A stretch of DNA of 45,481 bases from Geodermatophilus sabuli (GCF_010686765.1 NZ_JAAGWF010000001.1:1-45481), one strand, 5' to 3'. Positions 34,567 to 42,972 are shown, counted from the stretch's first letter. Notes: a model not told the origin generated them from the sequence alone. Numbers and translations are program-made.

Positions 34567-35721
34567 GTGCAGCCCGCTCCCGGACCCCTCGCCGGCATCC
34601 GGGTCGTCGAGCTCGCCGGGCTGGGGCCGGTGCCCTACGCCTGCATGCTGCTGGCCGAGCTCGGCGCCGACGTCGTCCGGGTGGACCGCCCCGGGGGTGG
34701 CACCCAGCTGGTGTCCCCGGCCAGGGACGCGCTGCACCGCAGCCGCCCGTCGGTCGCCGTCGACCTCAAGAACCCAGCCGGGCGCGACCTCGTCCTCCGG
34801 CTGACCGAGTCGGCCGACGTGCTCGTCGAGGGCCTGCGGCCGGGCGTCACCGAGCGGCTGGGCATCGGCCCCGACGAGTGCCTGGCCCGCAACCCGCGGC
34901 TGGTCTACGCCCGCATGACCGGCTGGGGCCAGGACGGCCCGCTGGCCGACCGCGCCGGGCACGACATCAACTACCTGGGGCTCACCGGCGCGCTGCACGC
35001 CATCGGGCCGGCCGACAAGCCGCTCCCGCCGCTCAACATCGGCGCCGACTTCGGCGGCGGGTCGATGTTCCTGCTCGTCGGCGTCCTCGCCGCGCTCCTG
35101 GAGCGGGCGACCAGCGGTCGCGGCCAGGTGGTCGACGCCGCGATGGTGGACGGCGCGAGCTCCCTGGTCACCATGGTCTACGGACTGCTCGGCGCGGGGC
35201 TCTGGCAGGACCGGCGGGCGGCGAACCTGCTCGACGGGGCCGCGCCCTTCTACGACACCTACGCCTGCGCCGACGGCCGGCACGTCGCCGTGGGCGCGAT
35301 CGAGCCGCAGTTCCACGCCCAGCTGCTGCACGGCCTGGGCCTGGACCCTGCCGGGCACGGGGACCAGGGCGACCGCGCCCGGTGGCCGGAGCAGCGGGCG
35401 GCGATCACCGCGGCCTTCGCCACCCGTACCCGCGACGAGTGGGCCGAGGTGTTCGCCGGCACCGACGCCTGCGTCACCCCGGTGCTGGGGCTCACCGAGG
35501 CACCGGCGCACCCGCACCTGGCCGCCCGCGGCACGTTCACCGACGTGGACGGCCGGCCGCAGCCGGCGCCGGCGCCGCGCTTCTCGCGCACCCCGGCCGC
35601 GCTGCGCGGCGAGCCGCGGGCCCCGGGCCAGGACACCCGGGCGGCACTGGCGGCGTGGGGGATCGGCCACGACGAGATCGGGGCGCTGCTCGGCTCCGGC
35701 GCCGTCGTCCGGGCCGACTGA
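34567..35721 (+). CDS. alpha-methylacyl-CoA racemase-like CaiB/BaiF protein
   Basis: 384 residues of the class III CoA-transferase fold, racemase branch. The catalytic pair is kept: His132 in [15 protein letters not shown] and Asp161 in [16 protein letters not shown], matching H126/D156 of mycobacterial [32 protein letters not shown] and [20 protein letters not shown] are the usual racemase wording. It epimerises 2-methylacyl-CoA esters for beta-oxidation of methyl-branched or bile/sterol-type acids. GTG 34567 is leaderless after TAGCGT. It is followed 25 bases later by an enoyl-CoA hydratase, which fits a branched-acid degradation set with the divergent MaoC gene. Confidence 0.93.
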   Translation: MQPAPGPLAGIRVVELAGLGPVPYACMLLAELGADVVRVDRPGGGTQLVSPARDALHRSRPSVAVDLKNPAGRDLVLRLTESADVLVEGLRPGVTERLGIGPDECLARNPRLVYARMTGWGQDGPLADRAGHDINYLGLTGALHAIGPADKPLPPLNIGADFGGGSMFLLVGVLAALLERATSGRGQVVDAAMVDGASSLVTMVYGLLGAGLWQDRRAANLLDGAAPFYDTYACADGRHVAVGAIEPQFHAQLLHGLGLDPAGHGDQGDRARWPEQRAAITAAFATRTRDEWAEVFAGTDACVTPVLGLTEAPAHPHLAARGTFTDVDGRPQPAPAPRFSRTPAALRGEPRAPGQDTRAALAAWGIGHDEIGALLGSGAVVRAD

Positions 35722-35746
35722 CATCGACGACTCCCGGAGGACCCCC

Positions 35747-36511
35747 GTGGCGGACGAGGTACTGGTCGAGCGGCGCGACGGCGTCCAGGTCATCACCATC
35801 AACCGGCCGGAGGCGCGGAACGCGCTCACCCGGGCCGTGGCCGAGGGCGTCGCCGCGGCCGTCGACGAGCTCGACGCCGACCCCGGGCTGCGGGTCGGTC
35901 TGCTCACCGGCGCCGGCGGCACCTTCTCCTCCGGCATGGACCTCAAGGCCTTCCTGCGCGGGGAGACCCCCGCGATCGAGGGCCGGGGACTGTGCGGAAT
36001 CACCCAGACCCCGCCGCGCAAGCCGCTGATCGCGGCCGTCGAGGGCTGGGCGCTGGCCGGCGGGTTCGAGCTGCTGCTCGCCTGCGACCTCGTCGTCGCC
36101 GCCGAGACCGCGCGGTTCGGGGTGCCGGAGGTCAAGCGGTCCCTGGTGGCCGCCGGCGGCGCGGCCCTGCTGCTGCCGCGGCGGCTGCCGCACAACCTGG
36201 CGCTGGAGATGCTGCTCACCGGCGACCCGCTCGGTGCCCCGCGGGCCGCGGAGGTGGGCCTGGTCAACCGGCTCACCCCGGAGGGCGGCGCGCTGGACGG
36301 CGCCCTGCAGCTGGCCGCCACGATCGCCGGCAACGGCCCGCTGGCGCTGACCGCCACCAAGGCGATCGCCCGCGGGAGCGCAGACTGGACCACGGCGGAG
36401 GGCTGGCGCCACCAGTCGGAGCTGGTGGCGCCGGTGTTCGCCAGCGACGACGCCCGGGAGGGTGCCACGGCCTTCGCGGAGAAGCGCCCGCCGGTCTGGC
36501 AGGGTCGCTGA
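35747..36511 (+). CDS. enoyl-CoA hydratase / crotonase-family protein
   Basis: 254 residues. Crotonase fold with the oxyanion-hole segments GGTFSSGMDLKAFLRGE and AVEGWALAGGFELLLACDLVVAAETARFGVPEVKRSLVAAGG. Acidic residues occur at both usual catalytic places (GGFELLL and VPEVKRSL), so hydratase activity is plausible, but the family also includes isomerases and hydrolases. GTG 35747 is preceded by GGAGGACCCCC. It is 25 bases after the racemase and probably co-transcribed with it. Confidence 0.92.
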   Translation: MADEVLVERRDGVQVITINRPEARNALTRAVAEGVAAAVDELDADPGLRVGLLTGAGGTFSSGMDLKAFLRGETPAIEGRGLCGITQTPPRKPLIAAVEGWALAGGFELLLACDLVVAAETARFGVPEVKRSLVAAGGAALLLPRRLPHNLALEMLLTGDPLGAPRAAEVGLVNRLTPEGGALDGALQLAATIAGNGPLALTATKAIARGSADWTTAEGWRHQSELVAPVFASDDAREGATAFAEKRPPVWQGR

Positions 36512-36591
36512 GGAGCACACCGTCGTCCCCCGGCTCTGCGGGCGGACGCCGGGACGGCGCCGTGCCCGACGGCGCGGGGGACGAGGGAGCC

Positions 36592-37881
36592 ATGAGCGCG
36601 GAGACCACGCCGGAGACCGGCACCGGACAGGGTGCGGCGACGCCGGCACCCCTGGGCGCGCTCGCGCTGCTGCGCATCGGCGGCTTCCTGGTGCTCTACC
36701 TCAACGCGACGGCGGTGTTCCTCGGGGTCATGGCCCAGGCGATCGCCCGCAGCTGGCTGGCCTTCGAGCTGACCGGTTCCAACGCGGCCCTCGGTGGCGT
36801 CCTGCTCTCCTTCGGCATCGCGCTGATCATCGCGACGCCGTGGGGCGGGGTGGCCGCCGACCGGCTGCCCAAGCGGCTGGTCCTGCAGGTCTCCGTGCTG
36901 ATCCTGGCCGCCTCCAGTGCCTGGATCGGGTTGGCCGTGGTCTTCGACGTGATCCAGTACTGGATGCTGCTCGGCGCCGGCGTCCTGCAGGCCATCGGCT
37001 TCGCGCTGTTCAACCCGGCCCGCATGGCCTTCCTCGCTGAGCTGGTGCCGCGCGGGTCGGTGCCGCCGGCGGTGTCCCTGCTGCTGGTGAACGCCGAGGT
37101 CAACCGGGTCGTCGGTCCGGCGCTGGCCGGCGTGGTCATCGGCTCGGTGGCCTGGGGAACCGAGGCGATCTTCCTCTCCAGCGCGGCCCTGGCGACCGTC
37201 GGCGTGCTCCTCACCGGTGCGCTGCCCCCGGGCCGCCGGCGCGGGGAACCCTCGGACCGCTCGCCGCTGGGCGAGCTGGCCGACGGCGTCCGGTACGTCC
37301 GCCGGCGTCCCCGGCTGGCGGCTCTGCTGTGGTGCGGCATCGGCGTCACGATGGTGGGGCTGCCCTACCTGGCCTTCATGCCGACCATCTCCAGCGAGCT
37401 GTTCGGCCTGGGGTCGCTGGGCTACGGCGTGCTCTCGGCGACCTCGGCCGTCGGCGGCGTCGTGGCGGGTCTGCTGCTCGGGCGGCGGTCGTCGCGGATC
37501 CGGGAGACCCAGGTGTTCATCATCGCCGGCGTGCTCTTCGGCCTCGCGCTGTGCGGGCTCGCCGCGTCGCCGAACGCCGTGGTCGCCGTCGTCGTCCTCC
37601 TGGTGGTCGGTGGCGCGATGCTGGCCTTCCAGACGACGAACCAGTCGATGCTCATCGCCCTGTCCGACATGGAGTACCACGGCCGGGTGCAGTCGCTGGT
37701 CATGCTCAGCTACGGGGCGTTCGGCATCGCCGCGCTGCCGCTGGGGCTGGTCGCCGACGCCATCGGGCTGCGCTGGACGCTCACCGGGATGGGCGTCGGG
37801 GTCCTCGTCTTCGTCGGGCTGTTCACGGTGGGCAGCCGACGCCGGGTGGCCGCGGCGAGCCGGCTGCGCGACCTGGGCTGA
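36592..37881 (+). CDS. major facilitator superfamily transporter (MFS_3 / EntS-like)
   Basis: 429 residues with twelve predicted membrane helices. The first-loop motif GGVAADRLPKRLVLQVSVLIL resembles the MFS motif A (GxxADRxxRR), and IARSWLAFELTGSNAALGGVLLSFGIALIIATPWGG is typical of the EntS/MFS_3 group of exporters. The central loop (about 215-235) is charged. The substrate is unknown; export of an organic acid or drug-like compound is possible. ATG 36592 follows GAGGGAG. It is 80 bases after the hydratase on the same strand, and converges with the SnoaL-like gene. Confidence 0.9.
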   Translation: MSAETTPETGTGQGAATPAPLGALALLRIGGFLVLYLNATAVFLGVMAQAIARSWLAFELTGSNAALGGVLLSFGIALIIATPWGGVAADRLPKRLVLQVSVLILAASSAWIGLAVVFDVIQYWMLLGAGVLQAIGFALFNPARMAFLAELVPRGSVPPAVSLLLVNAEVNRVVGPALAGVVIGSVAWGTEAIFLSSAALATVGVLLTGALPPGRRRGEPSDRSPLGELADGVRYVRRRPRLAALLWCGIGVTMVGLPYLAFMPTISSELFGLGSLGYGVLSATSAVGGVVAGLLLGRRSSRIRETQVFIIAGVLFGLALCGLAASPNAVVAVVVLLVVGGAMLAFQTTNQSMLIALSDMEYHGRVQSLVMLSYGAFGIAALPLGLVADAIGLRWTLTGMGVGVLVFVGLFTVGSRRRVAAASRLRDLG

Positions 37882-37887
37882 CCGGGC

Positions 37888-38265
37888 TCAGCGCCGCCAG
37901 TCGACGCCGGGCAGGGTGGCGCTCCACGACTCGACGATCCGGTCCCCGGCCACCCGGTGCACCACCAGCCAGGTCACCACGGACGTCTCGCCGGTGTCGC
38001 GGTTGACCCCCGTGGTCGTGGCGCGGGTCCAGACCCGGTCGTCGGCGGCGACCTGGTCGTCCACCGTGGTCATCGGGTCGTGCAGCAGCTGCCACGAGTT
38101 GCTCAGCTCGCGCTTGAAGTCGGCGCGGCTCAGCGACCGGGTGCCGGCCGAGGAGTGCCGGACGTAGGGCTCCGCGATCAGCTCGTCGACGACGCCGAGG
38201 TCGTGCCGGTTCCACAAGCCGTCCCAGTACCGCCGGACGATCGCCGTCATGGCCTGCTGATCCAC
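37888..38265 (-). CDS. SnoaL-like / NTF2-fold protein
   Basis: 125 residues with an alpha+beta barrel of the SnoaL polyketide-cyclase-like type: AIVRRYWDGLWNRHDLGVVDELIAEPYVRHSS, then VDDQVAADDRVWTRATTTGVNRDTGETSVVTWLVVHRVAGDRIVESW. The small pocket fold serves many functions (cyclases, epoxide hydrolases, binding proteins). GTG 38265 lies 7 bases after TAAGAT, the best -10 hexamer in this part of the window, so a leaderless start is favoured over ATG 38250. It converges on the MFS gene with a 6-base gap. Confidence 0.8.
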   Translation of the reverse strand: MDQQAMTAIVRRYWDGLWNRHDLGVVDELIAEPYVRHSSAGTRSLSRADFKRELSNSWQLLHDPMTTVDDQVAADDRVWTRATTTGVNRDTGETSVVTWLVVHRVAGDRIVESWSATLPGVDWRR

Positions 38266-38272
38266 GAGCGGG

Positions 38273-38278
38273 ATCTTA
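38273..38278 (-). promoter_or_regulatory. -10 of the SnoaL-like gene, leaderless
   Basis: TAAGAT on the minus strand, 7 bases before GTG 38265, with no ribosome site. Confidence 0.5.
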
Positions 38279-38337
38279 GGAGGACCCCCTGCCCCCCACC
38301 GCTCGCAGGCTCGCGGCGGGACCCTGCATGGGGCCGC

Positions 38338-39576
38338 TCAGACGGTGATCCGGCCGGGCGGCAGCAGCGGGCCCCGCTTGAGCTCGGTCCGGGCGACCGA
38401 CCGCAGGTGCACCTCGTCGGGGCCGTCGAACAGCCGCATCGCCCGGTGCCAGGCGTACATGGCCGCCAGCGGGGTCACGTCGGTCATCCCGGCGCCGCCG
38501 TGCACCTGGATGGCCCGGTCGATGACCCGCGTCGCGGCGCGGGGGACGGCCACCTTCGCCATCGCGACGAGGTCCTTGGCCGCCTTGTTGCCCTCGGTGT
38601 CGATCACCTGGCAGGCCCGGTGGCACAGCATCCGGGCCTGCTCGATCTCCAGCCGTGACTCCGCGATCTGCTGCTGCACCACCCCCTGGTCGGCCAGTGG
38701 CCCGCCGAAGGCGACCCGGTCCCGCGCGCGCTGGACCATCAGCGCCAGCGCCCGCTCGGCGGCACCGAGGGCCCGCATGCAGTGGTGGATCCGGCCGGGG
38801 CCGAGGCGGGCCTGCGCCGCGGCGAACCCGCCGCCCTCCTCACCGACGACGTTGGTCACCGGCACCCGCACCTGCTCGAAGCGGACCTGCGCGTGCCCGT
38901 GCTGGTCGTGATGGCCGAGCACCGGGTAGTCGCGGACGACGGTGACCCCGGCGGTGTCCCGCGGGACGATCACCATCGTCTGCTGCCGGTGCGCCGGGGC
39001 CGACGGATCGGTCTTGCCCATGAGGACGAACAGCGCGCAGCGGGGGTCCATCGCGCCGCTGGTCCACCACTTGCGGCCGGTGATCACGTACTCGTCGCCG
39101 TCCCGCTCGATCCGGGTGCCGATGTTCGTGGCGTCGCTGCTGGCCACGTCGGGTTCGGTCATGGCGAACGCCGACCGGATCCGGCCCTCCAGCAGCGGCG
39201 CCAGCCACTGTTCCTGCTGTTCGGCCGTGCCGAGCAGGTGCAGCAGTTCCATGTTGCCGGTGTCGGGCGCGGCGCAGTTGATCGCCTCGGGAGCGAGGTC
39301 GAGGCTCCAGCCGGACAGCTCGGCGATCGGGGCGTACTCGAGCTGGGTGAGGCCGGACTCCGCGGGCAGGAAGAGGTTCCACAGGCCCCGCTCGCGCGCG
39401 GTCGTCTTGAGCCGCTCGACCACCGGCGGCACGTCGTGGCCGTCGTGGCCGGCCTCCCGGCGGTGCGCCAGGTACTCGGCCTCCGCCGGGAGCACCTCCT
39501 CCCGCATGAACGCGAGCATCAGGTGGTAGAGCTCACGGGCCCGGGCGGAGGGTGCGGGCAGCACGGCGGTGGTCAT
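38338..39576 (-). CDS. acyl-CoA dehydrogenase (ACAD10/11-like)
   Basis: 412 residues. Complete FAD acyl-CoA dehydrogenase: FAMTEPDVASSDATNIGTRIERDGDEYVITGRKWWTSGAMDPRC in the beta domain, DRVAFGGPLADQGVVQQQIAESRLEIEQARML and VHGGAGMTDVTPLAAMYAWHRAMRLFDGPDEVHLRSVARTEL in the C-terminal domain. TSGAMDPRC with GLWNLFLP... and FDGPDEVH is the pattern of ACAD11/FadE-type enzymes acting on longer or hydroxylated chains. The Asp/Glu in FDGPDEVH replaces the usual YEGT. ATG 39576 is preceded by CCAGGAG. A perfect inverted repeat overlies its likely promoter (39607-39624). Confidence 0.93.
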   Translation of the reverse strand: MTTAVLPAPSARARELYHLMLAFMREEVLPAEAEYLAHRREAGHDGHDVPPVVERLKTTARERGLWNLFLPAESGLTQLEYAPIAELSGWSLDLAPEAINCAAPDTGNMELLHLLGTAEQQEQWLAPLLEGRIRSAFAMTEPDVASSDATNIGTRIERDGDEYVITGRKWWTSGAMDPRCALFVLMGKTDPSAPAHRQQTMVIVPRDTAGVTVVRDYPVLGHHDQHGHAQVRFEQVRVPVTNVVGEEGGGFAAAQARLGPGRIHHCMRALGAAERALALMVQRARDRVAFGGPLADQGVVQQQIAESRLEIEQARMLCHRACQVIDTEGNKAAKDLVAMAKVAVPRAATRVIDRAIQVHGGAGMTDVTPLAAMYAWHRAMRLFDGPDEVHLRSVARTELKRGPLLPPGRITV

Positions 39577-39606
39577 GGCGGCTCCTGGTCGGACCGGTCG
39601 GGGCGT

Positions 39607-39624
39607 GTCCCTGACCGTAGGGAC
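39607..39624 (-). promoter_or_regulatory. inverted repeat over the acyl-CoA dehydrogenase promoter
   Basis: GTCCCT (39607-39612) and AGGGAC (39619-39624) flank GACCGT. On the minus strand TACGGT inside it serves as a -10, about 38 bases before ATG 39576, giving a short leader that contains the ribosome site. Confidence 0.4.
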
Positions 39625-39661
39625 TCCGCCGGCCGCCGACAGCTCGGGAGCCGCTCGGACC

Positions 39662-40372
39662 TCAGTCCGCGGACCCGGCCGAGCGGGCGGCGGCGACGGC
39701 GGACTCGACGCCCGGCCGGGTCACGCCGAGGCCGGCCGGCACCCTCCCCGCGTCCGCCACCAGCGCCAGGAGGACGTGCTCGGTGTCGACGACCTCGTCG
39801 CCGAGCCGCTCGGCCTCGCCGAAGGCGCCCTCGAGGACGGCGCGGGCCGCGTCGTCGAACGGGATGAAGTCGCCCGGGGTGCCGCCGCCGGGGGGCAGCG
39901 CGGCGGTGACGGCGGTCCGGACGGCGTCCAGCGGCCGGCCGGCGGCGAGGACGCGGCCGGCCAGACCCTCGGGCTCGGCGAGCAGCCCGAGGCCGAGGTG
40001 GGCGGGGGAGATCTCGGTGTGGCCGGCGGCGCGGGCCTCGTTCTGGGCGGTCACCACGACGTTGCGGGCCGACTCGGTGAAGCGGCCGAAGCCCTCGGGT
40101 GCCGACGGCCGGGTGGACGCCTTGCCGACGAACCGCTTCTGCGCCGCCTGCCGGGTCACGCCCATGCTGCGGCCGATGTCGGACCAGGACGCCCCGGACC
40201 GGCGGGCCTGGTCGACGAAGTGGCCGATCAGGGCATCGGCCACCTCACCGATCCCGTCGGCCAGCAGTACCGCGTTGGTCAGCTGCGTGAGGACGTCCTC
40301 GTCCACCCGGCGGACGGCGGAGATGAGGTCGTCGAGGCGGACGGGGTTGGACATCTGCACGGGAGGCGCCAT
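39662..40372 (-). CDS. Clp N-terminal-domain protein with helix-turn-helix (probable autoregulator)
   Basis: 236 residues. The N-terminal part (about 1-80) has a helix-turn-helix in ASWSDIGRSMGVTRQAAQKRF. The C-terminal part carries two Clp-N repeats: FTESARNVVVTAQNEARAAGHTEISPAHLGLGLLAEPEGLAGRVLA (about 97-142) and FDDAARAVLEGAFGEAERLGDEVVDTEHVLLALVADAG (about 174-211). There is no AAA ATPase domain, so it is not a Clp chaperone; such proteins are thought to be regulators or adaptors in proteostasis. ATG 40372 lies 6 bases after TACGGT, inside a palindrome that also overlaps the -35. The alternative ATG 40354 would leave an 18-base leader. Autoregulation by its own HTH is inferred from this layout. 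Confidence 0.85.
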   Translation of the reverse strand: MAPPVQMSNPVRLDDLISAVRRVDEDVLTQLTNAVLLADGIGEVADALIGHFVDQARRSGASWSDIGRSMGVTRQAAQKRFVGKASTRPSAPEGFGRFTESARNVVVTAQNEARAAGHTEISPAHLGLGLLAEPEGLAGRVLAAGRPLDAVRTAVTAALPPGGGTPGDFIPFDDAARAVLEGAFGEAERLGDEVVDTEHVLLALVADAGRVPAGLGVTRPGVESAVAAARSAGSAD

Positions 40373-40374
40373 GC

Positions 40375-40391
40375 GTCAACCGTAGGTTGAC
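40375..40391. promoter_or_regulatory. operator palindrome 1 covering the -10 of the Clp-N gene
   Basis: GTCAACC-GTA-GGTTGAC, a perfect 7-base inverted repeat. On the minus strand it contains TACGGT, 6 bases before the ATG, and begins 3 bases from the start codon. Confidence 0.75.
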
Positions 40392-40402
40392 ACGCCACCG
40401 AC

Positions 40403-40419
40403 GTCAACCACGGGTTGAC
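40403..40419. promoter_or_regulatory. operator palindrome 2 covering the -35 of the Clp-N gene
   Basis: GTCAACC-ACG-GGTTGAC has the same arms as palindrome 1, with centres 28 bases apart. On the minus strand it supplies TTGACG, which lies exactly 17 bases before the TACGGT in palindrome 1. Confidence 0.75.
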
Positions 40420-40424
40420 GTTCT

Positions 40425-41252
40425 TCAGGCGGTGGCGGCGCCGTCCGGGCGGATCGGGATCTCGACGTGCGGCCGGGACTGCCACAGCGCCCACTCCGCG
40501 CTGACCTCTCCGGCCGTGCGCAGCAGCCGGGGCAGGTGCTCGGCCAGGAGCCGCTCGGTCGAGGTCTCGGCGGCGTGCACGGTGACGTTCATGGCCGCCC
40601 GCACCGTCCCCGCCCCGTCCCGCACCGGGACGGCGACCGAGCGCACCCCCGGCGCCAGCTCCTCGTTGGCCAGCGCCCACCCGCGGGCCCGCACCTCGGT
40701 CAGCTCGTCGCGCAGCTCGCCGTCGGTCCGGTCCCGGTGGGGCGGCAGGCCGGCCCGGCTGGGTTCGGCCAGTGCTCCCGCGAGCTCCGTCGGGGGGAGC
40801 GCGGCGAGCAGCACCTTGCCCTGCGACGTCCGCGCGGCGGGGAAGCGGGTCCCGATCTCGACCCGCAGCGCGATCAGCTTGGGCACCGAGACCCGGGCGA
40901 CGTAGACGATGTCGGAGCCGTCCAGCTGGGCGATGGACGACGACTCCCCGGTGGCCGCCACCAGCGACTCGAGGTGCGGGCGGGCGATGTCCCAGAGGCC
41001 GAGCGCGCCGACGTAGGCCATCCCCAGCGTCAGCACCCGCGGGGTCAGCGCGAACGCGGTCCCGGACGGGCGGACGAAGCCCAGCTCGGTCAGGGTCAGC
41101 AGGAGCCGGCGCGCGGTCGGGCGGGCCAGGCCGGTGGCCGCCGCGACCTCCGAGAGGGTCATCGTGCGGTGGCGGGCGTCGAAGCAGGCCAGCACGTCGA
41201 GCCCGCGCGCCAGCGCCTCGACGAAGTCCGGCCCCGCCCCTCGCCCCGCCAT
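40425..41252 (-). CDS. IclR-family transcriptional regulator
   Basis: 275 residues. N-terminal winged helix (about 9-70: ALARGLDVLACFDARHRTMTLSEVAAATGLARPTARRLLLTLTELGFV) and a C-terminal GAF-like effector domain (about 85-265) with SSSIAQLDGSDIVYVARV, RFPAARTSQGKVLLAAL, GWALANEELAPGVRSVAVPVRDGAGTVRAAMNVTV. The pattern is that of PcaR/PobR-type IclR proteins controlling aromatic-acid or other organic-acid catabolism. ATG 41252 has GGGGGAGGGTGGAG upstream; the frame is open further up. The next gene upstream is the amidohydrolase, so it probably controls the amidohydrolase/CoA-transferase cluster and may bind the palindromes at 42873-42938. Confidence 0.9.
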   Translation of the reverse strand: MAGRGAGPDFVEALARGLDVLACFDARHRTMTLSEVAAATGLARPTARRLLLTLTELGFVRPSGTAFALTPRVLTLGMAYVGALGLWDIARPHLESLVAATGESSSIAQLDGSDIVYVARVSVPKLIALRVEIGTRFPAARTSQGKVLLAALPPTELAGALAEPSRAGLPPHRDRTDGELRDELTEVRARGWALANEELAPGVRSVAVPVRDGAGTVRAAMNVTVHAAETSTERLLAEHLPRLLRTAGEVSAEWALWQSRPHVEIPIRPDGAATA

Positions 41253-41335
41253 CTCCACCCTCCCCCAGCCGGCCCGGTCGCCCGATGGAACGGCCACCCT
41301 CCAGGGACCCGCGCCGAGCTCGCGAGGCGTGGGGG

Positions 41336-41354
41336 GAAGGGTGGTCCTCCCTTC
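41336..41354 (-). terminator. candidate terminator after the amidohydrolase gene
   Basis: GAAGGG (41336-41341) and CCCTTC (41349-41354) pair around TGGTCCT, overlapping the amidohydrolase stop codon by two bases. Short stem, no T tract. Confidence 0.35.
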
Positions 41355-42843
41355 AGCGGCCGAGGACGCGCTCCTCGCCGCCGGCGCGCTTGCCCTCGTC
41401 GACGTAGTCGCTGTACTGGTAGGGGTTGTCGAGGATCGAGGCCTCGGCCTCCGGCATCTGGGGGAACATGCCCTGTTGCCAGGTCTCCTCGCCGCACGCG
41501 CCCTTCAGGTACTCGATCGTGGACTCGATCTCCCGTCGCACCGGGGCGAGGTCGATGCCGACCAGTTCGTGCGCGTACTTCACGACCCGCCCGTCGACCA
41601 GCACGGTGTGCACGTCGCCGCGCTGGGCCTGGAAGGCCACGTGGCCGAAGGGGTTGAGCAGGGGGAACGACACGGGGGACCGGTCGTTCTTGATCAGCAC
41701 GACGTCGGCCTTCTTGCCCTCCTCCAGGCTGCCGAGGTCGTCGCGGCCCAGCGCGTGCGCCCCGCCGCGGGTGGTCCACTCGACCACCTGCTGCGCGCGC
41801 AGCCTCAGGTGGGTGATCGTCTCGCCCTTGAGGTGGGCGTCCATGTGCTCGGCCATGCGGTCGGCGTTGAGCGTCGCGCGCATCGCGGAGAACATGTCCC
41901 CGCTCCACCAGACGCTGGTGTCCATCGACAGCGACACCGGGATGCCGTACTGCAGGACCTGCTCGGTGGGGGCGTGGCCCTGGCCGGCGCTGCACTCGGA
42001 CTCGGTGGCCACCGAGATCGAGCCCCCGGTGGCCGCGATCCGCTGGTAGCTGTCGCGGGTGAGCGTCGAGGCGTGCACGTACACGGTCTCCGGGTTCATG
42101 AAGCCGTTCTCGTGCATGAGCCGGATGCCGTCGTCGTTGGTGGCGCCCCAGACGCCGGCGTGCGTCGTCACGGGGATGCCGAGGTCCCGGGCGACCTCGA
42201 AGGCCGCCTTCTCCGGGAAGGCGGGGTCGCCGGTGACGTCGAAGGCGATCTGCACGCCCATCCGGTCGTCGCCCGCGTCGCGCAACCGCTCCAGCAGCGA
42301 GCGGACGGCGGGGTCGGCGCTCCACTCCCACGGGCCGGCCTGGATGTTGCCGTAGGCCATGACGAACCGGCCGGGGACCGACCGGAGCGCGTCGATCGCC
42401 GCCTCGCCGTGGTCGACGGTGTGCAGGTTGTGCGACCAGTCGACGGTCGTGGTGACGCCGGCGTCCAGCGACTCGATGGCGGCCAGCCGGTTGCCCGCCG
42501 CGATGTCCTCCGGGCGGAACTTCTTCCCGTGCTCGAGGTAGTACCAGACGAAGTACTGGGTGAGCGTCCAGTCGGCGCCGTAGCCGCGCATCGCGGTCTG
42601 CCACATGTGCCGGTGGGTGTCGATCATCCCGGGCATGACGATGCCGCCGCGGGCGTCTACCTCCTGGGCCCCCTCGGGCACCTCCAGGTGGGGGCCGACG
42701 GCGGCGATCCGGTCGTCGACCACGAGCACGTCGGCGTCGGTCAGCACGGTGCCGGCGGCGTCCATGGTCAGCACCGTGCCGCCGCGGAACACCACCGGGC
42801 GGCCGGCCTCGGGGGCGGCTCCTGCGGACTCGGGGTGGGTCAT
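41353..42843 (-). CDS. amidohydrolase-superfamily protein (TrzN/SAH-deaminase-like)
   Basis: 496 residues of the metal-dependent hydrolase fold: small beta-sandwich (about 1-70), then the barrel with the metal motif H77-x-H79 in PGMIDTHRHMWQTAMRG, a third metal-site His in VTTHAGVWG, a fourth region VYVHASTLT, SECSAG and the catalytic-type Asp in SLSMDTSVWWSGDMF, and the sandwich-closing EEGKKADVVLIKNDR. This group deaminates or dechlorinates ring compounds (S-adenosylhomocysteine, guanine-like, triazines) or cleaves cyclic amides. The substrate is unknown. ATG 42843 follows CCAGGAGGAGACG. It is divergent from the CoA-transferase operon, with two palindromes between them. Confidence 0.9.
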   Translation of the reverse strand: MTHPESAGAAPEAGRPVVFRGGTVLTMDAAGTVLTDADVLVVDDRIAAVGPHLEVPEGAQEVDARGGIVMPGMIDTHRHMWQTAMRGYGADWTLTQYFVWYYLEHGKKFRPEDIAAGNRLAAIESLDAGVTTTVDWSHNLHTVDHGEAAIDALRSVPGRFVMAYGNIQAGPWEWSADPAVRSLLERLRDAGDDRMGVQIAFDVTGDPAFPEKAAFEVARDLGIPVTTHAGVWGATNDDGIRLMHENGFMNPETVYVHASTLTRDSYQRIAATGGSISVATESECSAGQGHAPTEQVLQYGIPVSLSMDTSVWWSGDMFSAMRATLNADRMAEHMDAHLKGETITHLRLRAQQVVEWTTRGGAHALGRDDLGSLEEGKKADVVLIKNDRSPVSFPLLNPFGHVAFQAQRGDVHTVLVDGRVVKYAHELVGIDLAPVRREIESTIEYLKGACGEETWQQGMFPQMPEAEASILDNPYQYSDYVDEGKRAGGEERVLGR

Positions 42844-42872
42844 CGTCTCCTCCTGGTCTCAGCGGAGCCGTG

Positions 42873-42888
42873 CCGGACAACCGTCCGG
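42873..42888. promoter_or_regulatory. palindrome in the amidohydrolase / CoA-transferase gap
   Basis: CCGGAC (42873-42878) and GTCCGG (42883-42888) are a perfect inverted repeat around AACC, 30 bases upstream of the amidohydrolase start. Confidence 0.35.
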
Positions 42889-42922
42889 TCTACGGTCAGC
42901 ACCTCTCGTGCGATACGTTCGT

Positions 42923-42938
42923 GGTGACGCGCATCACC
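42923..42938. promoter_or_regulatory. second palindrome in the same gap (candidate operator)
   Basis: GGTGACGCGCATCACC is symmetric over 16 bases except for one centre-proximal pair. It sits near the middle of the divergent gap, suitable for control of both directions. Confidence 0.45.
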
Positions 42939-42972
42939 TGTCAAGCACTCCGCCGCCGCGCCCGCGGCGGTG

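Noticed and set aside
42939..42944. Minus-strand TTGACA as -35 for the amidohydrolase gene
   Set aside because: No -10-like hexamer at 16-19 bases; the next candidate is 23 bases away.
42953..42970. CCGCCGCG-CC-CGCGGCGG palindrome
   Set aside because: Pure GC repeat of a type frequent in such genomes; no promoter relation beyond proximity.
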